Positions 4,848-12,485 of a stretch of DNA of 15,773 nt are shown here, piece by piece. Position 1 is the stretch's first letter; each line of letters starts with the position of its first letter. Origin of the DNA: an uncultured Sulfurimonas sp. (lineage in GTDB: Bacteria > Campylobacterota > Campylobacteria > Campylobacterales > Sulfurimonadaceae); contig CALDOC010000325.1 of assembly GCA_937914675.1 (NCBI GenBank), forward strand, positions 1 to 15,773. Direction: 5' to 3'. Below the pieces are notes generated by a model. The model was not told the DNA's origin and did not search any database. It saw only the letters and a program-made list of their open reading frames with translations. The translations under genes and the position numbers were made by a program.

Positions 4848-6350
4848 ATGAAATTATCTTTTTTTAACTCACTCTTCGCAAAATCCAATAAACCGCTCGT
4901 AATGCCAGATTCTATCCTTGTAAAAAAATTAAAAATAGTCGCTTCTGAAAACTCTCTTTTCCTCTATAACAATGTAAACATATACCATCATGCGAATAGT
5001 TATAACATTCCTCTAATGCTACTAGACCTATCCCGTGGTATTTATCTTTTTGAAAAAAAAGAGTGGTCGTATGACGATCTTAAAAATTCTACAATAGAAA
5101 AAGCGGAGAAGCAAAACAACTCAATAGACACGCTGTCTTATCAAAATCGACAAACGATAATCAATCAAAAATTCAATGAAATCACGCATCATGACAGCGT
5201 GCCAATTTTTAACTATTTATTGATGGAAAATATAAATATTGACCAGTATGAACACCTAAATGAATCGTTCAAAGAGTTGCTTCCAAGAAATAGGATTATA
5301 TTTAACGACTCTAGCATAGAAGAGATTATTGAAAAATTGGAATATTCTGAACTATCAAAATCAAGTTTACCGTCTCAAGATGAGATTTTAGGCAATTTAC
5401 TCATTCAGTACGCTATTTTATGTGAAGACTCGTCTCTAAAATTATGCACCCAAGAGCAGATGAATTTCATTGACGATGAAATATTCGGATTTGAAATATT
5501 ACAAGCTAAAGAGGCTAGCGGAGTGAGCAATACCCTACTCCTAAAAGCCATATTAGAAAAACTAAAGCATAAAGATAAAAAAATACTCATCATTAAACCT
5601 AGCCGATTGGCTTGTGACATCCTAAAAAAGAAACTATTGGAAATCATAGAGCACGCTATCGTCGAGATAGACTTGACCTCCATCTTTGTTCTGACGCCCA
5701 TGGAACTAGTAAATATGCATCTTCAAAAGCTAAAAAAAGAGCCTATAAAGGATGAGCTCTTTATTGATGACATACTTATGACAAAAAAATTTCATTTAGC
5801 GGAACTCGTTTTGTGTGACGACTCCAATTTATATACCGATGAATTTATAAATTATCTTTTACACATTCAAAACGATAGAGACCTTCTTCTTGTCAACAGC
5901 GTAATCAAAGACCCCCGTCACGTCTATAGGAAAACATTCCTAGAAGAGTCAAAAACAGTAAGTTTTTACAATGCGAATCAATACGCAAAGGCGCTGCAAA
6001 CCGTTTCAAAACTTTTGAAAAGCGTTCCGGCAAAAGAGATTATGGTTGTCAGCAGTCACGCGACTAAAGAAAATCTTCATGAAGATATGACGTTTTATAT
6101 AAACCATAAACCTCTTTTGCTAGATAGTTCTCAAAATTTAGTCGATCAAAAAATGGACTCGGTCATGTTGTCGACTTACGACGATATAATTTCACTAGAC
6201 GTCAAACACATAGTACTGCTAGATATTTGCTCCACTGACCTATCTAAACTTAATTATGCCGTTAATTTGGCTAAAAGAAGCGTTTCAATTATTTATGAAC
6301 AAGAGTGTCAAGCTATAAATGAATTAAAGGATACATATGAAAATAACTAA
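4848..6350 (+). CDS. NERD/SF1-helicase-like protein with degenerate active sites
   Basis: I do not recognise this 500-residue soluble protein by name. Residues about 37-115 follow the outline of a NERD nuclease-related domain: LYNNVNIYHH, then PLMLLDLSRGIYLFEKKEW and a helix with paired Lys and Gln. Residues about 198-480 follow an SF1 (UvrD-like) helicase: TQEQMNFIDD as a Q-motif-like stretch, EASGVSNTLLLKA (222-234) where Walker A should be, KKILIIKPSRLACDIL as motif Ia, ELVLCDDSNLYTDE (319-332) for Walker B, and VMLSTYDDIISLDVKHIVLL (439-458) for motif V. The P-loop lysine is Asn228, and the DEAQ box reads DDSN, so ATPase activity is doubtful. It could be a structural or DNA-binding relic. 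The frame is intact, so it is not a pseudogene. It overlaps msrB by 14 bases. The homology is inference. Confidence 0.5.
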   Translation: MKLSFFNSLFAKSNKPLVMPDSILVKKLKIVASENSLFLYNNVNIYHHANSYNIPLMLLDLSRGIYLFEKKEWSYDDLKNSTIEKAEKQNNSIDTLSYQNRQTIINQKFNEITHHDSVPIFNYLLMENINIDQYEHLNESFKELLPRNRIIFNDSSIEEIIEKLEYSELSKSSLPSQDEILGNLLIQYAILCEDSSLKLCTQEQMNFIDDEIFGFEILQAKEASGVSNTLLLKAILEKLKHKDKKILIIKPSRLACDILKKKLLEIIEHAIVEIDLTSIFVLTPMELVNMHLQKLKKEPIKDELFIDDILMTKKFHLAELVLCDDSNLYTDEFINYLLHIQNDRDLLLVNSVIKDPRHVYRKTFLEESKTVSFYNANQYAKALQTVSKLLKSVPAKEIMVVSSHATKENLHEDMTFYINHKPLLLDSSQNLVDQKMDSVMLSTYDDIISLDVKHIVLLDICSTDLSKLNYAVNLAKRSVSIIYEQECQAINELKDTYENN

Positions 6351-6723
6351 AACCGACAAAGAGTGGAAAGAGCAATTAGGTTCTGAAGCTTTTTACGTAG
6401 CGCGCCAACATGGCACGGAAGCTCCATTTTCTGGAAAATTTTATGACTATAAAGGCGATGGTCTTTACAGATGCGTCTGTTGCGACGCGCCTTTGTTTGA
6501 GTCCGATACAAAGTTTGACTCGGGAACCGGTTGGCCAAGTTATTACGAAAGCGTTGAAGACGCGATTACTGAAATAAGGGACATGAGTCATGGAATGATT
6601 CGCGTTGAAGTCAGATGCGCAAACTGCGACGCTCACCTGGGTCATCTGTTTCCGGATGGACCAGAACCAACGGGACAAAGATACTGCATAAATTCGGTAT
6701 GTTTGGATTTTGAAGAAAAATAA
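6337..6723 (+). CDS. msrB: Peptide-methionine (R)-S-oxide reductase MsrB
   Basis: MsrB reduces the R form of methionine sulfoxide in proteins and so repairs oxidative damage. The 128-residue protein is a complete stand-alone domain without a signal peptide, so it is cytoplasmic. It shows two zinc-binding CxxC pairs (Cys46/Cys49 in CVCC, Cys94/Cys97 in CANC), the GTGWPSYY motif, the HLGHLFPDGPEPTGQRYCINS block, and catalytic Cys117. The resolving cysteine that many family members carry just before GWPS is Thr64 here. Cys122, five residues after the catalytic one, might substitute, or a thioredoxin may reduce the sulfenic acid directly. The ATG at 6337 follows AAAGGAT with good spacing and overlaps the preceding gene by 14 bases, which makes co-transcription very likely. 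No MsrA domain is fused or adjacent. Confidence 0.97.
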   Translation: MKITKTDKEWKEQLGSEAFYVARQHGTEAPFSGKFYDYKGDGLYRCVCCDAPLFESDTKFDSGTGWPSYYESVEDAITEIRDMSHGMIRVEVRCANCDAHLGHLFPDGPEPTGQRYCINSVCLDFEEK

Positions 6724-6742
6724 TTATTAACAAAGGAACAAA

Positions 6743-7276
6743 ATGAAAAGAAGAATCTTTATACTTTTACTCGCCCTCTCGGCAAACTTACTAGCGGCCA
6801 ATCCGCATGTAGTCTTGGAAACGACTCAAGGAAAAATAGAACTTGAACTCTACCCCGAAGTAGCGCCCTTAGCGGTGGAAAACTTTACGACTCACGTAAA
6901 AAAAGGCTACTACAATGGCATCGCGTTTCATAGAATTATCAATAACTTTATGATTCAAGGCGGAGACCCGACTGAAAGCGGTCGTGGCGGTGAGAGCATC
7001 TGGCAAAAACCTTTTAAAGACGAGTTCAAAAATAAAGTGTTTGACAAAGTTGGCGTCTTAGCGATGGCAAACGCCGGAAGAGGCACAAATGGTAGTCAAT
7101 TTTTCATAACTACCGCCCCAACTCCTTGGTTGAATGGTCATCATACGATTTTCGGGCAAATTACTCCAGAATCACTAACTACTCTCAACAAATTAAACAA
7201 CGTAGCGACAAGTGGCGGAAATGGCGGAGATAGACCTTTAGAGAGACAAGAGATAAAAAAAGCTTATATAAAGTAA
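6743..7276 (+). CDS. ppiA: Periplasmic cyclophilin-type peptidyl-prolyl cis-trans isomerase
   Basis: The enzyme catalyses cis-trans isomerisation of X-Pro bonds in exported proteins. The 177-residue product starts with a typical signal peptide, MKRR then a hydrophobic stretch ending LLAAN, with cleavage likely near residue 18 or 19. The cyclophilin core follows: FHRIINNFMIQGGD (62-75) with Arg64, Phe69 and Gln72; MANAGRGTNGSQFFIT (108-123) with Gln119 and Phe121; and WLNGHHTIFG with Trp129 and His134. These correspond to the known active-site residues of human cyclophilin A. AAGGA precedes the ATG at 6743. The gap to msrB is 19 bases, so one transcript is likely, linking two protein-quality functions. 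The symbol ppiA is given by location and class; exact orthology was not tested. Confidence 0.93.
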   Translation: MKRRIFILLLALSANLLAANPHVVLETTQGKIELELYPEVAPLAVENFTTHVKKGYYNGIAFHRIINNFMIQGGDPTESGRGGESIWQKPFKDEFKNKVFDKVGVLAMANAGRGTNGSQFFITTAPTPWLNGHHTIFGQITPESLTTLNKLNNVATSGGNGGDRPLERQEIKKAYIK

Positions 7277-7316
7277 ACTTAACTTATTATTTGACACTTA
7301 CTTACATGGGGAAAAT

Positions 7317-8963
7317 ATGGAAATTCAGACTATGAAAAAACTCGAAGAAGCGGCGCTTAAAAAAAGTGGTACGGATTTTACAAGATTGGGTTTTTCCATA
7401 TTTTTTATGATTGGCGTTCTTACTTTTAGTTTTTTAAGCAATGGTGGAGTGCCTAACAATATGTTTCTCGCCGTCGCCGCCCTCATAGGCGCTTATATGG
7501 CGATGAACATTGGAGCCAACGACGTTGCCAACAACGTTGGTCCCGCCGTTGGCTCCAAAGCCATGACTATGACGATGGCTATAATAATCGCCGCTATTTT
7601 TGAAGCCGGTGGAGCTCTGATAGCCGGTGGCGACGTAGTTAAAACGATCAAAAAAGGCATTATTGACATATCCGCTTTTGGTGGACAACCTGACTTATTT
7701 ATCTGGGCTATGATGGCCGCTCTTTTAGCCGCCGCTCTTTGGCTAAACTTTGCGACTATGATGCGAGCTCCCGTCTCTACGACTCACTCTATCGTTGGTG
7801 GAGTGATGGGCGCTGGAATTGCGGCGGCGGGATTCAACATCGTATCATGGGGAACTATGGCGAAAATTGCGGCTTCATGGATTATTTCTCCCGTTCTTGG
7901 CGGCATTATCGCCGCTCTCTTTTTATACGCTATAAAAAAATCCATTGTATTTAAAGAAGATAAAATAGAAGCCGCTAAACAATGGGTGCCTTTTTTTGTA
8001 GCCATTATGTCTTGGGCGTTTGTAACCTACTTAACGCTCAAAGGCCTTACAAAAATATGGCCACAAGTCATTGACGCTTTAAATATGATTCCTTTTGTTT
8101 CAATGGAAATGACAAAAAAGCCATCCTTAACGACAGCTCTTACGTTAGGCGCCATTGTCGCGTTTATGGTTTACGCCATCACAAAAAGTAAACTCGTTTC
8201 CAATTCAAGTTCGCTTGAAAATTCCAGAGAATCGGTCAACGCTCTTTTTACCGCGCCTCTTATATTTTCAGCCGCGCTTTTAAGTTTTGCGCATGGCGCA
8301 AACGACGTTGCAAACGCCGTGGGCCCATTAGCCGCCATCAATGACGCCGTCGTCAATGGCGGAGTCTCCTCTAGCGCCAGCATCCCCATTTGGGTTATGG
8401 GCGTTGGCGCTTTGGGCATTGCTCTTGGTCTGGCGCTTTATGGTCCAAAACTTATAAAAACGGTTGGCTCGGAAATAACGGAATTAGATCAGGTAAGAGC
8501 TTTTTCCATCGCCATGGCGGCTTCGATTACGGTTATTATAGCTTCTCAACTTGGTCTTCCCGTAAGTTCAACTCATATAGCGATTGGTGGCGTTTTTGGC
8601 GTTGGTTTTTTAAGAGAATATCTGCACTTAAACGACGCAAAGAGCGTTATCCAAGAAGAGGAGACAATGATTGCGGATGAGAGAAGCACTCTACACGCTT
8701 ATAACGCGCAACTCGCCGCTCTTGAAGAAAAAGAGAAAAAATCTCAAGGGGATTATGAGAGAGTCGTTGAACTCTACAAACTCAAAGAGAGCGAAGAAAA
8801 ACTCATAAAATCAGCTAAGAGGCATCTCAAGCAGACTAAAAAAATTCAATACGTAAAACGCGACGCGGTTAAGAAAATAATCGCGGCCTGGCTCATAACC
8901 GTACCCGCAGCAGCCATTTTGGCGGGTTTACTCTTCTTTATGATAAAAGGAATAATGCTTTAG
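7317..8963 (+). CDS. pit: PiT-family inorganic phosphate transporter
   Basis: PiT proteins carry phosphate into the cell with a cation, usually metal phosphate with protons in bacteria. The 548-residue protein has many hydrophobic segments and the duplicated PiT signature: NIGANDVANNVGPAVGS (64-80) in the first half and AHGANDVANAVGP (325-337) in the second. Each is followed by a companion motif, APVSTTHSIVGG (151-162) and LPVSSTHIAIGG (414-425). Residues about 444-512 form a long, charged coiled coil between the last transporter helices and a final membrane segment (about 520-545). That insert may be regulatory. The ATG at 7317 follows GGGGA with good spacing; an in-frame ATG at 7332 has no such site. 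No phoU-like (DUF47) gene is adjacent. The gene converges on folP with seven bases between stops. Confidence 0.95.
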   Translation: MEIQTMKKLEEAALKKSGTDFTRLGFSIFFMIGVLTFSFLSNGGVPNNMFLAVAALIGAYMAMNIGANDVANNVGPAVGSKAMTMTMAIIIAAIFEAGGALIAGGDVVKTIKKGIIDISAFGGQPDLFIWAMMAALLAAALWLNFATMMRAPVSTTHSIVGGVMGAGIAAAGFNIVSWGTMAKIAASWIISPVLGGIIAALFLYAIKKSIVFKEDKIEAAKQWVPFFVAIMSWAFVTYLTLKGLTKIWPQVIDALNMIPFVSMEMTKKPSLTTALTLGAIVAFMVYAITKSKLVSNSSSLENSRESVNALFTAPLIFSAALLSFAHGANDVANAVGPLAAINDAVVNGGVSSSASIPIWVMGVGALGIALGLALYGPKLIKTVGSEITELDQVRAFSIAMAASITVIIASQLGLPVSSTHIAIGGVFGVGFLREYLHLNDAKSVIQEEETMIADERSTLHAYNAQLAALEEKEKKSQGDYERVVELYKLKESEEKLIKSAKRHLKQTKKIQYVKRDAVKKIIAAWLITVPAAAILAGLLFFMIKGIML

Positions 8964-8970
8964 GTTTACC

Positions 8971-10113
8971 TTAAATCTCTAAAAAAGCTTCATGTACGAG
9001 AATGGCTTGTTTATGTTCATAGACGTCATGCGCTCTGATTATCGAAGCTCCGCCTTTAAGAGCTTCCAAATGCAACGCCAAAGTTCCAGCCAATCTCTCG
9101 CTTATATCGCAAGGAGATATGTTTGCAATCATAGATTTTCTTGAGGCTCCCACAAGTAGCGGTTTGCCAAGAGTTTGAAAATGTTCCAAATGCTTAATCA
9201 AACGCAGATTGTCTTTTAAAGTTTTTCCAAAACCAATCCCCACGTCCAGCACAACGTCGTTAATCCCAAACGATTGAGCTTTCTGCGTCCTCTCTTGCAA
9301 AAAAGCGTAAACGTCGTTTAAAACGCTGTTATAGGTTGGATTGTTTTGCATAGTTTGCGGCGTTCCTTGCATATGCATGATTACGACTGTCGCGTCGTAC
9401 TCGGCGGCTAGCTTGCAAACCTCGTCATTTGCCAATCCTGTGATGTCGTTCACAATTTTAAAGCCCGATTCCATGGCCTCTGAAATAACGATAGGTTCGT
9501 AACTATCTATGCTAAATTTGACTCTTTCGTAAAGTTTCGCTTCTTTTATCGACGCAAGTATGGGTTTCACCCGTTCCAACTCATCTTGCGCGCTCACTAC
9601 AGGGGCGTTTGGTCGAGAGGAAACTCCACCTATGTCTATGATGTCCGCGCCCTCTTCTATCATCCTCTCCACTCTTTTTATGGCGTTTGAACCTTTGAAT
9701 CTGCTTCCACTAAAAAAGCTATCGTCGTTGGCGTTTATGACTCCCATTATCCGTACGGCGTCAGGCTTTTTTATCTTGCATATTTTTTGCAACTCATAAG
9801 CCAACTCTTTTAAACCAAAAGGTTGAGCCAACTCTTTTCGACTCAATATCTCAAGCTCTCTTTGCGTCGCGATTAAAATGCAATCCACTTTAGGAGTCAA
9901 AGCGATTACCGTCCCACGAGGCACCGCCAAATCGGCGCCAATGGATAGCGCGTCTTGTTTTAAGATATTTGCCGCCCCAACATGAAGCTCTTTTATGTAA
10001 ATGACGTGATGGGAAGCTTTGGAAGCCAAAATTTTGACTCCGCCCGCGTCCACTCCAAGCGAGCGCAAATAGTTTTTGATATCTATTGAATTGGAAAGCT
10101 TTTGAACTTGCAA
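8971..10113 (-). CDS. folP: Dihydropteroate synthase with N-terminal extension
   Basis: DHPS joins 6-hydroxymethyl-dihydropterin diphosphate to p-aminobenzoate in folate synthesis. With a TTG start at 10113 the protein has 380 residues, about 100 more than E. coli FolP. The extra part is an N-terminal region (about 1-120) of unknown job, a layout I know from Helicobacter and Campylobacter. The barrel motifs are GVINANDDSFF (124-134), DIGGVSSRPNA (160-170), FSIDSYEP (200-207), VNDITG (221-226), MHMQGTPQTM (246-255), DVGIGFGKT (290-298), VGASRKS (321-327) and RAHDV (360-364). The usual TPDSF reads NDDSF and ESTRPGA reads VSSRPNA, so two substrate loops deviate while Asp203, the Ser-Arg-Lys triad and Arg360 remain. 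The 10113 start has GAGGG nine bases upstream; a TTG at 10131 has none. It is the last gene of the rppH operon. Confidence 0.94.
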   Translation of the reverse strand: MQVQKLSNSIDIKNYLRSLGVDAGGVKILASKASHHVIYIKELHVGAANILKQDALSIGADLAVPRGTVIALTPKVDCILIATQRELEILSRKELAQPFGLKELAYELQKICKIKKPDAVRIMGVINANDDSFFSGSRFKGSNAIKRVERMIEEGADIIDIGGVSSRPNAPVVSAQDELERVKPILASIKEAKLYERVKFSIDSYEPIVISEAMESGFKIVNDITGLANDEVCKLAAEYDATVVIMHMQGTPQTMQNNPTYNSVLNDVYAFLQERTQKAQSFGINDVVLDVGIGFGKTLKDNLRLIKHLEHFQTLGKPLLVGASRKSMIANISPCDISERLAGTLALHLEALKGGASIIRAHDVYEHKQAILVHEAFLEI

Positions 10114-10114
10114 A

Positions 10115-10732
10115 CTATTTGTCCCTCGCAAAACTCATAATAAGCATGGCTAAAACGCTTTGAGGTCTTGCGTTTAAGTCCAACAACCTGTAAGCTTTGT
10201 CAAAATTATCCAATTGCACTGGAGTCAAAATCAGCCTATCAACGACGGTCGCCTTATAAAAAAGCGCTTCTACCAAATCTTTCGCGTCATTTTTTTTGAC
10301 TCTCATATTCTCTTTTAAAAATGAAAACGCTTGCCCATAATCAATGCGAGCCAAGTTTAAAGCAACTTCCACTTTTACATGGCTGGCGTTTACTTTTAAT
10401 ATTGGCAAACGAGAACGAATGGTAGGTAAAAGATTTGATTTTGTAGGCGAGATGATAATAAACTCAATATTTCTAGGAGGTTCTTCAAGAAGTTTTAAAA
10501 GAGAGTTTTGCGCAATGTCGGTAAATTCCAACGCCGCCAATATTATGTATTTTGTTTGCGATTCGCTGATGTAAGCTTCGGACAAAACGGCTTTTGCATG
10601 TTCTATCTTAAAACTCTCTTCAACAAATTTCACGATTCGATACGGTTTTAAATCCTCTTCCAATCGCTCAAGCTCAGAGTTTAAATCGGTGGATATTAAA
10701 ATGTGACCCTTTTGTTTCTCATGAACTTGCAT
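10115..10732 (-). CDS. holB: DNA polymerase III delta prime subunit, short form
   Basis: Delta prime is part of the clamp loader that places the sliding clamp on DNA. The protein has 205 residues, far shorter than the 334 of E. coli HolB, as in H. pylori. It keeps the diagnostic stretch NSLLKLLEEPPRNIEFIII (76-94), then IRSRLPIL (105-112), where Arg108 matches the arginine finger of the SRC motif although Cys is replaced by Leu. No P-loop is present, as expected for a subunit that does not bind ATP productively. Most of the C-terminal collar domain seems reduced. The ATG at 10732 follows GGAG and lies 14 bases inside hobA; a TTG at 10744 overlaps that site and is less likely. The gene's end reaches into the region before folP. 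Tight overlap on both sides implies translational coupling. Confidence 0.9.
   Translation of the reverse strand: MQVHEKQKGHILISTDLNSELERLEEDLKPYRIVKFVEESFKIEHAKAVLSEAYISESQTKYIILAALEFTDIAQNSLLKLLEEPPRNIEFIIISPTKSNLLPTIRSRLPILKVNASHVKVEVALNLARIDYGQAFSFLKENMRVKKNDAKDLVEALFYKATVVDRLILTPVQLDNFDKAYRLLDLNARPQSVLAMLIMSFARDK
10123..10127 (-). promoter_or_regulatory. Ribosome binding site deciding the folP start
   Basis: On the minus strand GAGGG (10127-10123) lies nine bases before TTG at 10113, inside the end of holB. This favours the 10113 start over the upstream TTG at 10131, which has no such sequence before it. Confidence 0.55.
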
Positions 10733-11267
10733 CAACCTCTCCAAACATGGTGGCGTTGAGCGACGAATTCAAGAGTTTATAGAGTTGCAAGAGCTTAATG
10801 TCAAGAGACGAGTCATATGATTTTAAAGGAAAGGCGTTGTTGAACTCTTCATCAAAAATCCAGATATAACTATTATCTTGTCTTTTGGCAATATCGCTGC
10901 GCTTATCGTCGCCTTTGCCAATATACCAAAAAAAGTAATCGTTTTTGTAGGATTGAGAAATCATGTCGTCAACCATGTCGATCATTTCGCCGCCACTGAT
11001 GCTATTGAAATGCGGATATATGCTATCAATGCTAATGATGGCGACGGGAGGGCGTTCGAGAAGAACGCTATTGATGGAATGAATTACGTAACCCTCAAAC
11101 CACTTACGTTTGTCATCAGTAATGATTATAATGGTTTTTCCAGAGAGTATCTGTTTTAACGCGTAAGACGTGGCGGTCGTCCAATCAAAACGTTGCTCTT
11201 CGAGCCAACTAAGGCTACCTCCCTCTTTTCTTATGGCGTCTAAAGTCCACTGCGCGAATTCTGGCAT
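10719..11267 (-). CDS. hobA: HobA, DnaA-interacting replication initiation regulator
   Basis: HobA is a Campylobacterota protein with a SIS-like (phosphoheptose isomerase) fold. As a tetramer it binds domain I-II of DnaA and promotes assembly of the initiator on oriC, as DiaA does in E. coli. The 182-residue protein matches my memory of H. pylori HobA at SGKTIIIITDDKRKWFEGYV (42-61), LERPPVAIISID (70-81), YFFWYIGKG (111-119), IWIFDEE (135-141) and LDIKLLQLYKLLNSSL (155-170). Length is the same as in that species. The order lysC-hobA-holB-folP, identical to H. pylori HP1229-HP1232, strongly supports the call. The ATG at 11267 lies six bases after the lysC stop with only a weak ribosome binding site, so coupling to lysC translation is likely. 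The start of holB lies inside the end of this gene. Confidence 0.92.
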   Translation of the reverse strand: MPEFAQWTLDAIRKEGGSLSWLEEQRFDWTTATSYALKQILSGKTIIIITDDKRKWFEGYVIHSINSVLLERPPVAIISIDSIYPHFNSISGGEMIDMVDDMISQSYKNDYFFWYIGKGDDKRSDIAKRQDNSYIWIFDEEFNNAFPLKSYDSSLDIKLLQLYKLLNSSLNATMFGEVDASS

Positions 11268-11273
11268 AAGTTT

Positions 11274-12485
11274 TTACTTGTCCAACTCATAAATTGCATG
11301 TAAACTTCTAACTGCCAACTCTGCGTACTCTTCGTCGATAACCATGGATATTTTTATTTCAGAAGTTGAAATCATGTTAATGTTTATATTTTTTTGAGCC
11401 ATTGCGGAAAAAGCCTTTGCCGCTACGCCAACATGAGACTTCATACCGACGCCAACGACGGAAACTTTACAAATGTCTTTGTTGTACGAGTCGGCTTTAA
11501 CCTCTCCTCTCGTTACAAAACCATCGACAACGGCTTTAGCGTCATGCAAATCGCTAACGGGAACGGTAAAGTCAATATTTGTAGTCTCGTCATGCGCTTT
11601 GTTTTGAATAATCATGTCGACGTTCACTCCCGCGTCGGCCAATTTGTTGAAAATATCCGACGCGATTCCTGGTCTGTCTTTCACACCCATCAAAGAGATG
11701 CGAGCTTGATTTTTGTCTAATGCGATTCCGCTTACTAATGGTGCTTCCATAATGTTTTCTTCCTTGGTTATTAATGTTCCCTCTTCGTTAGAAAAGCTTG
11801 ATCTCGTGACTAAATTTACGTTTAACTTCTTTGCCATCTCCACTGAACGATTTTGTAGCACTTTAGCTCCTAGCGAAGCTAACTCCAACATCTCGTCATA
11901 GGAAATTCTATCAAGTTTTTTCGCTTTTGGCTCTATTCGCGGATCGGTTGTGTAAATCCCGCTTACGTCCGTATAAATCTCGCAAAGATCGGCTTTTAGC
12001 GCTCCGGCGATGGCCACGGCGCTCAAGTCGCTTCCACCGCGTCCAAGAGTTGTAACGTCTCCATTGTCGTTTACGCCTTGAAAACCGGCAACGACCACTA
12101 TCTTGCCCATCTTGATTGCGTCTTGCATGTTTTGAGGGTTGATGTTCTCTATGCGAGCTTTCGTATGGTCGCTATCCGTTACGATTCCAGCCTTTCTTCC
12201 AGTCATGGCGACTGAGTCAAAGCCCATCTCGCTAAGCGCGATTGCGAGAAGCGAAGCTGTCACTCTCTCGCCAGCGCTTAAAAGCATATCCATTTCGGCT
12301 TTAGCCGGGTTGACAGAAAAATGCTCCGCGTACGCAACAAGCTTATTTGTCTCACCGCTCATGGCGGAGACGACGACAACAACGTCATGACCATCTTTTT
12401 TAGTCGCGCTCACGCGATTCGCCACGTTTTGTATGCGTTGTAAATCTCCAACGCTCGTTCCACCAAATTTTTGAACTACTAACAT
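11274..12485 (-). CDS. lysC: Aspartate kinase
   Basis: Aspartokinase phosphorylates aspartate, the first step to lysine, threonine, methionine and diaminopimelate. The 403-residue monofunctional enzyme has the kinase domain (1 to about 245) with VVQKFGGTSV (3-12), AMSGETNKL (41-49), LLSAGERV (68-75), TLGRGGSDLSA (146-156) and YTDVSGIYTTDPR (171-183). Two ACT regulatory domains follow (about 265-335 and 340-400), the second with VGMKSHVGVAAKAF and INMISTSEIKIS. Such enzymes are usually inhibited by lysine, threonine or both; which applies here cannot be told by eye. Unlike many LysC genes there is no sign of a separate internal beta-subunit start that I could support. The ATG at 12485 directly abuts the rppH stop, with GAAGGA ten bases upstream inside that gene, so the two are translated from one message. 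Confidence 0.97.
   Translation of the reverse strand: MLVVQKFGGTSVGDLQRIQNVANRVSATKKDGHDVVVVVSAMSGETNKLVAYAEHFSVNPAKAEMDMLLSAGERVTASLLAIALSEMGFDSVAMTGRKAGIVTDSDHTKARIENINPQNMQDAIKMGKIVVVAGFQGVNDNGDVTTLGRGGSDLSAVAIAGALKADLCEIYTDVSGIYTTDPRIEPKAKKLDRISYDEMLELASLGAKVLQNRSVEMAKKLNVNLVTRSSFSNEEGTLITKEENIMEAPLVSGIALDKNQARISLMGVKDRPGIASDIFNKLADAGVNVDMIIQNKAHDETTNIDFTVPVSDLHDAKAVVDGFVTRGEVKADSYNKDICKVSVVGVGMKSHVGVAAKAFSAMAQKNININMISTSEIKISMVIDEEYAELAVRSLHAIYELDK

Noticed and set aside
4848..6350. Pseudogene of a helicase
   Set aside because: Catalytic residues are lost, yet 500 codons are open without frameshift and the gene is embedded in an operon, so a retained non-catalytic protein is more likely.
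7291..7296. Perfect TTGACA as a promoter -35 for the phosphate transporter
   Set aside because: The matching -10 position would fall on the start codon at 7317, and no TATAAT-like box is present there. It may be chance.
8959..8979. Hairpin between the convergent pit and folP stops as a bidirectional terminator
   Set aside because: AGGT and ACCT pair over only four bases with a two-base loop; extending the stem needs a bulge, and there is no clear U-tract.
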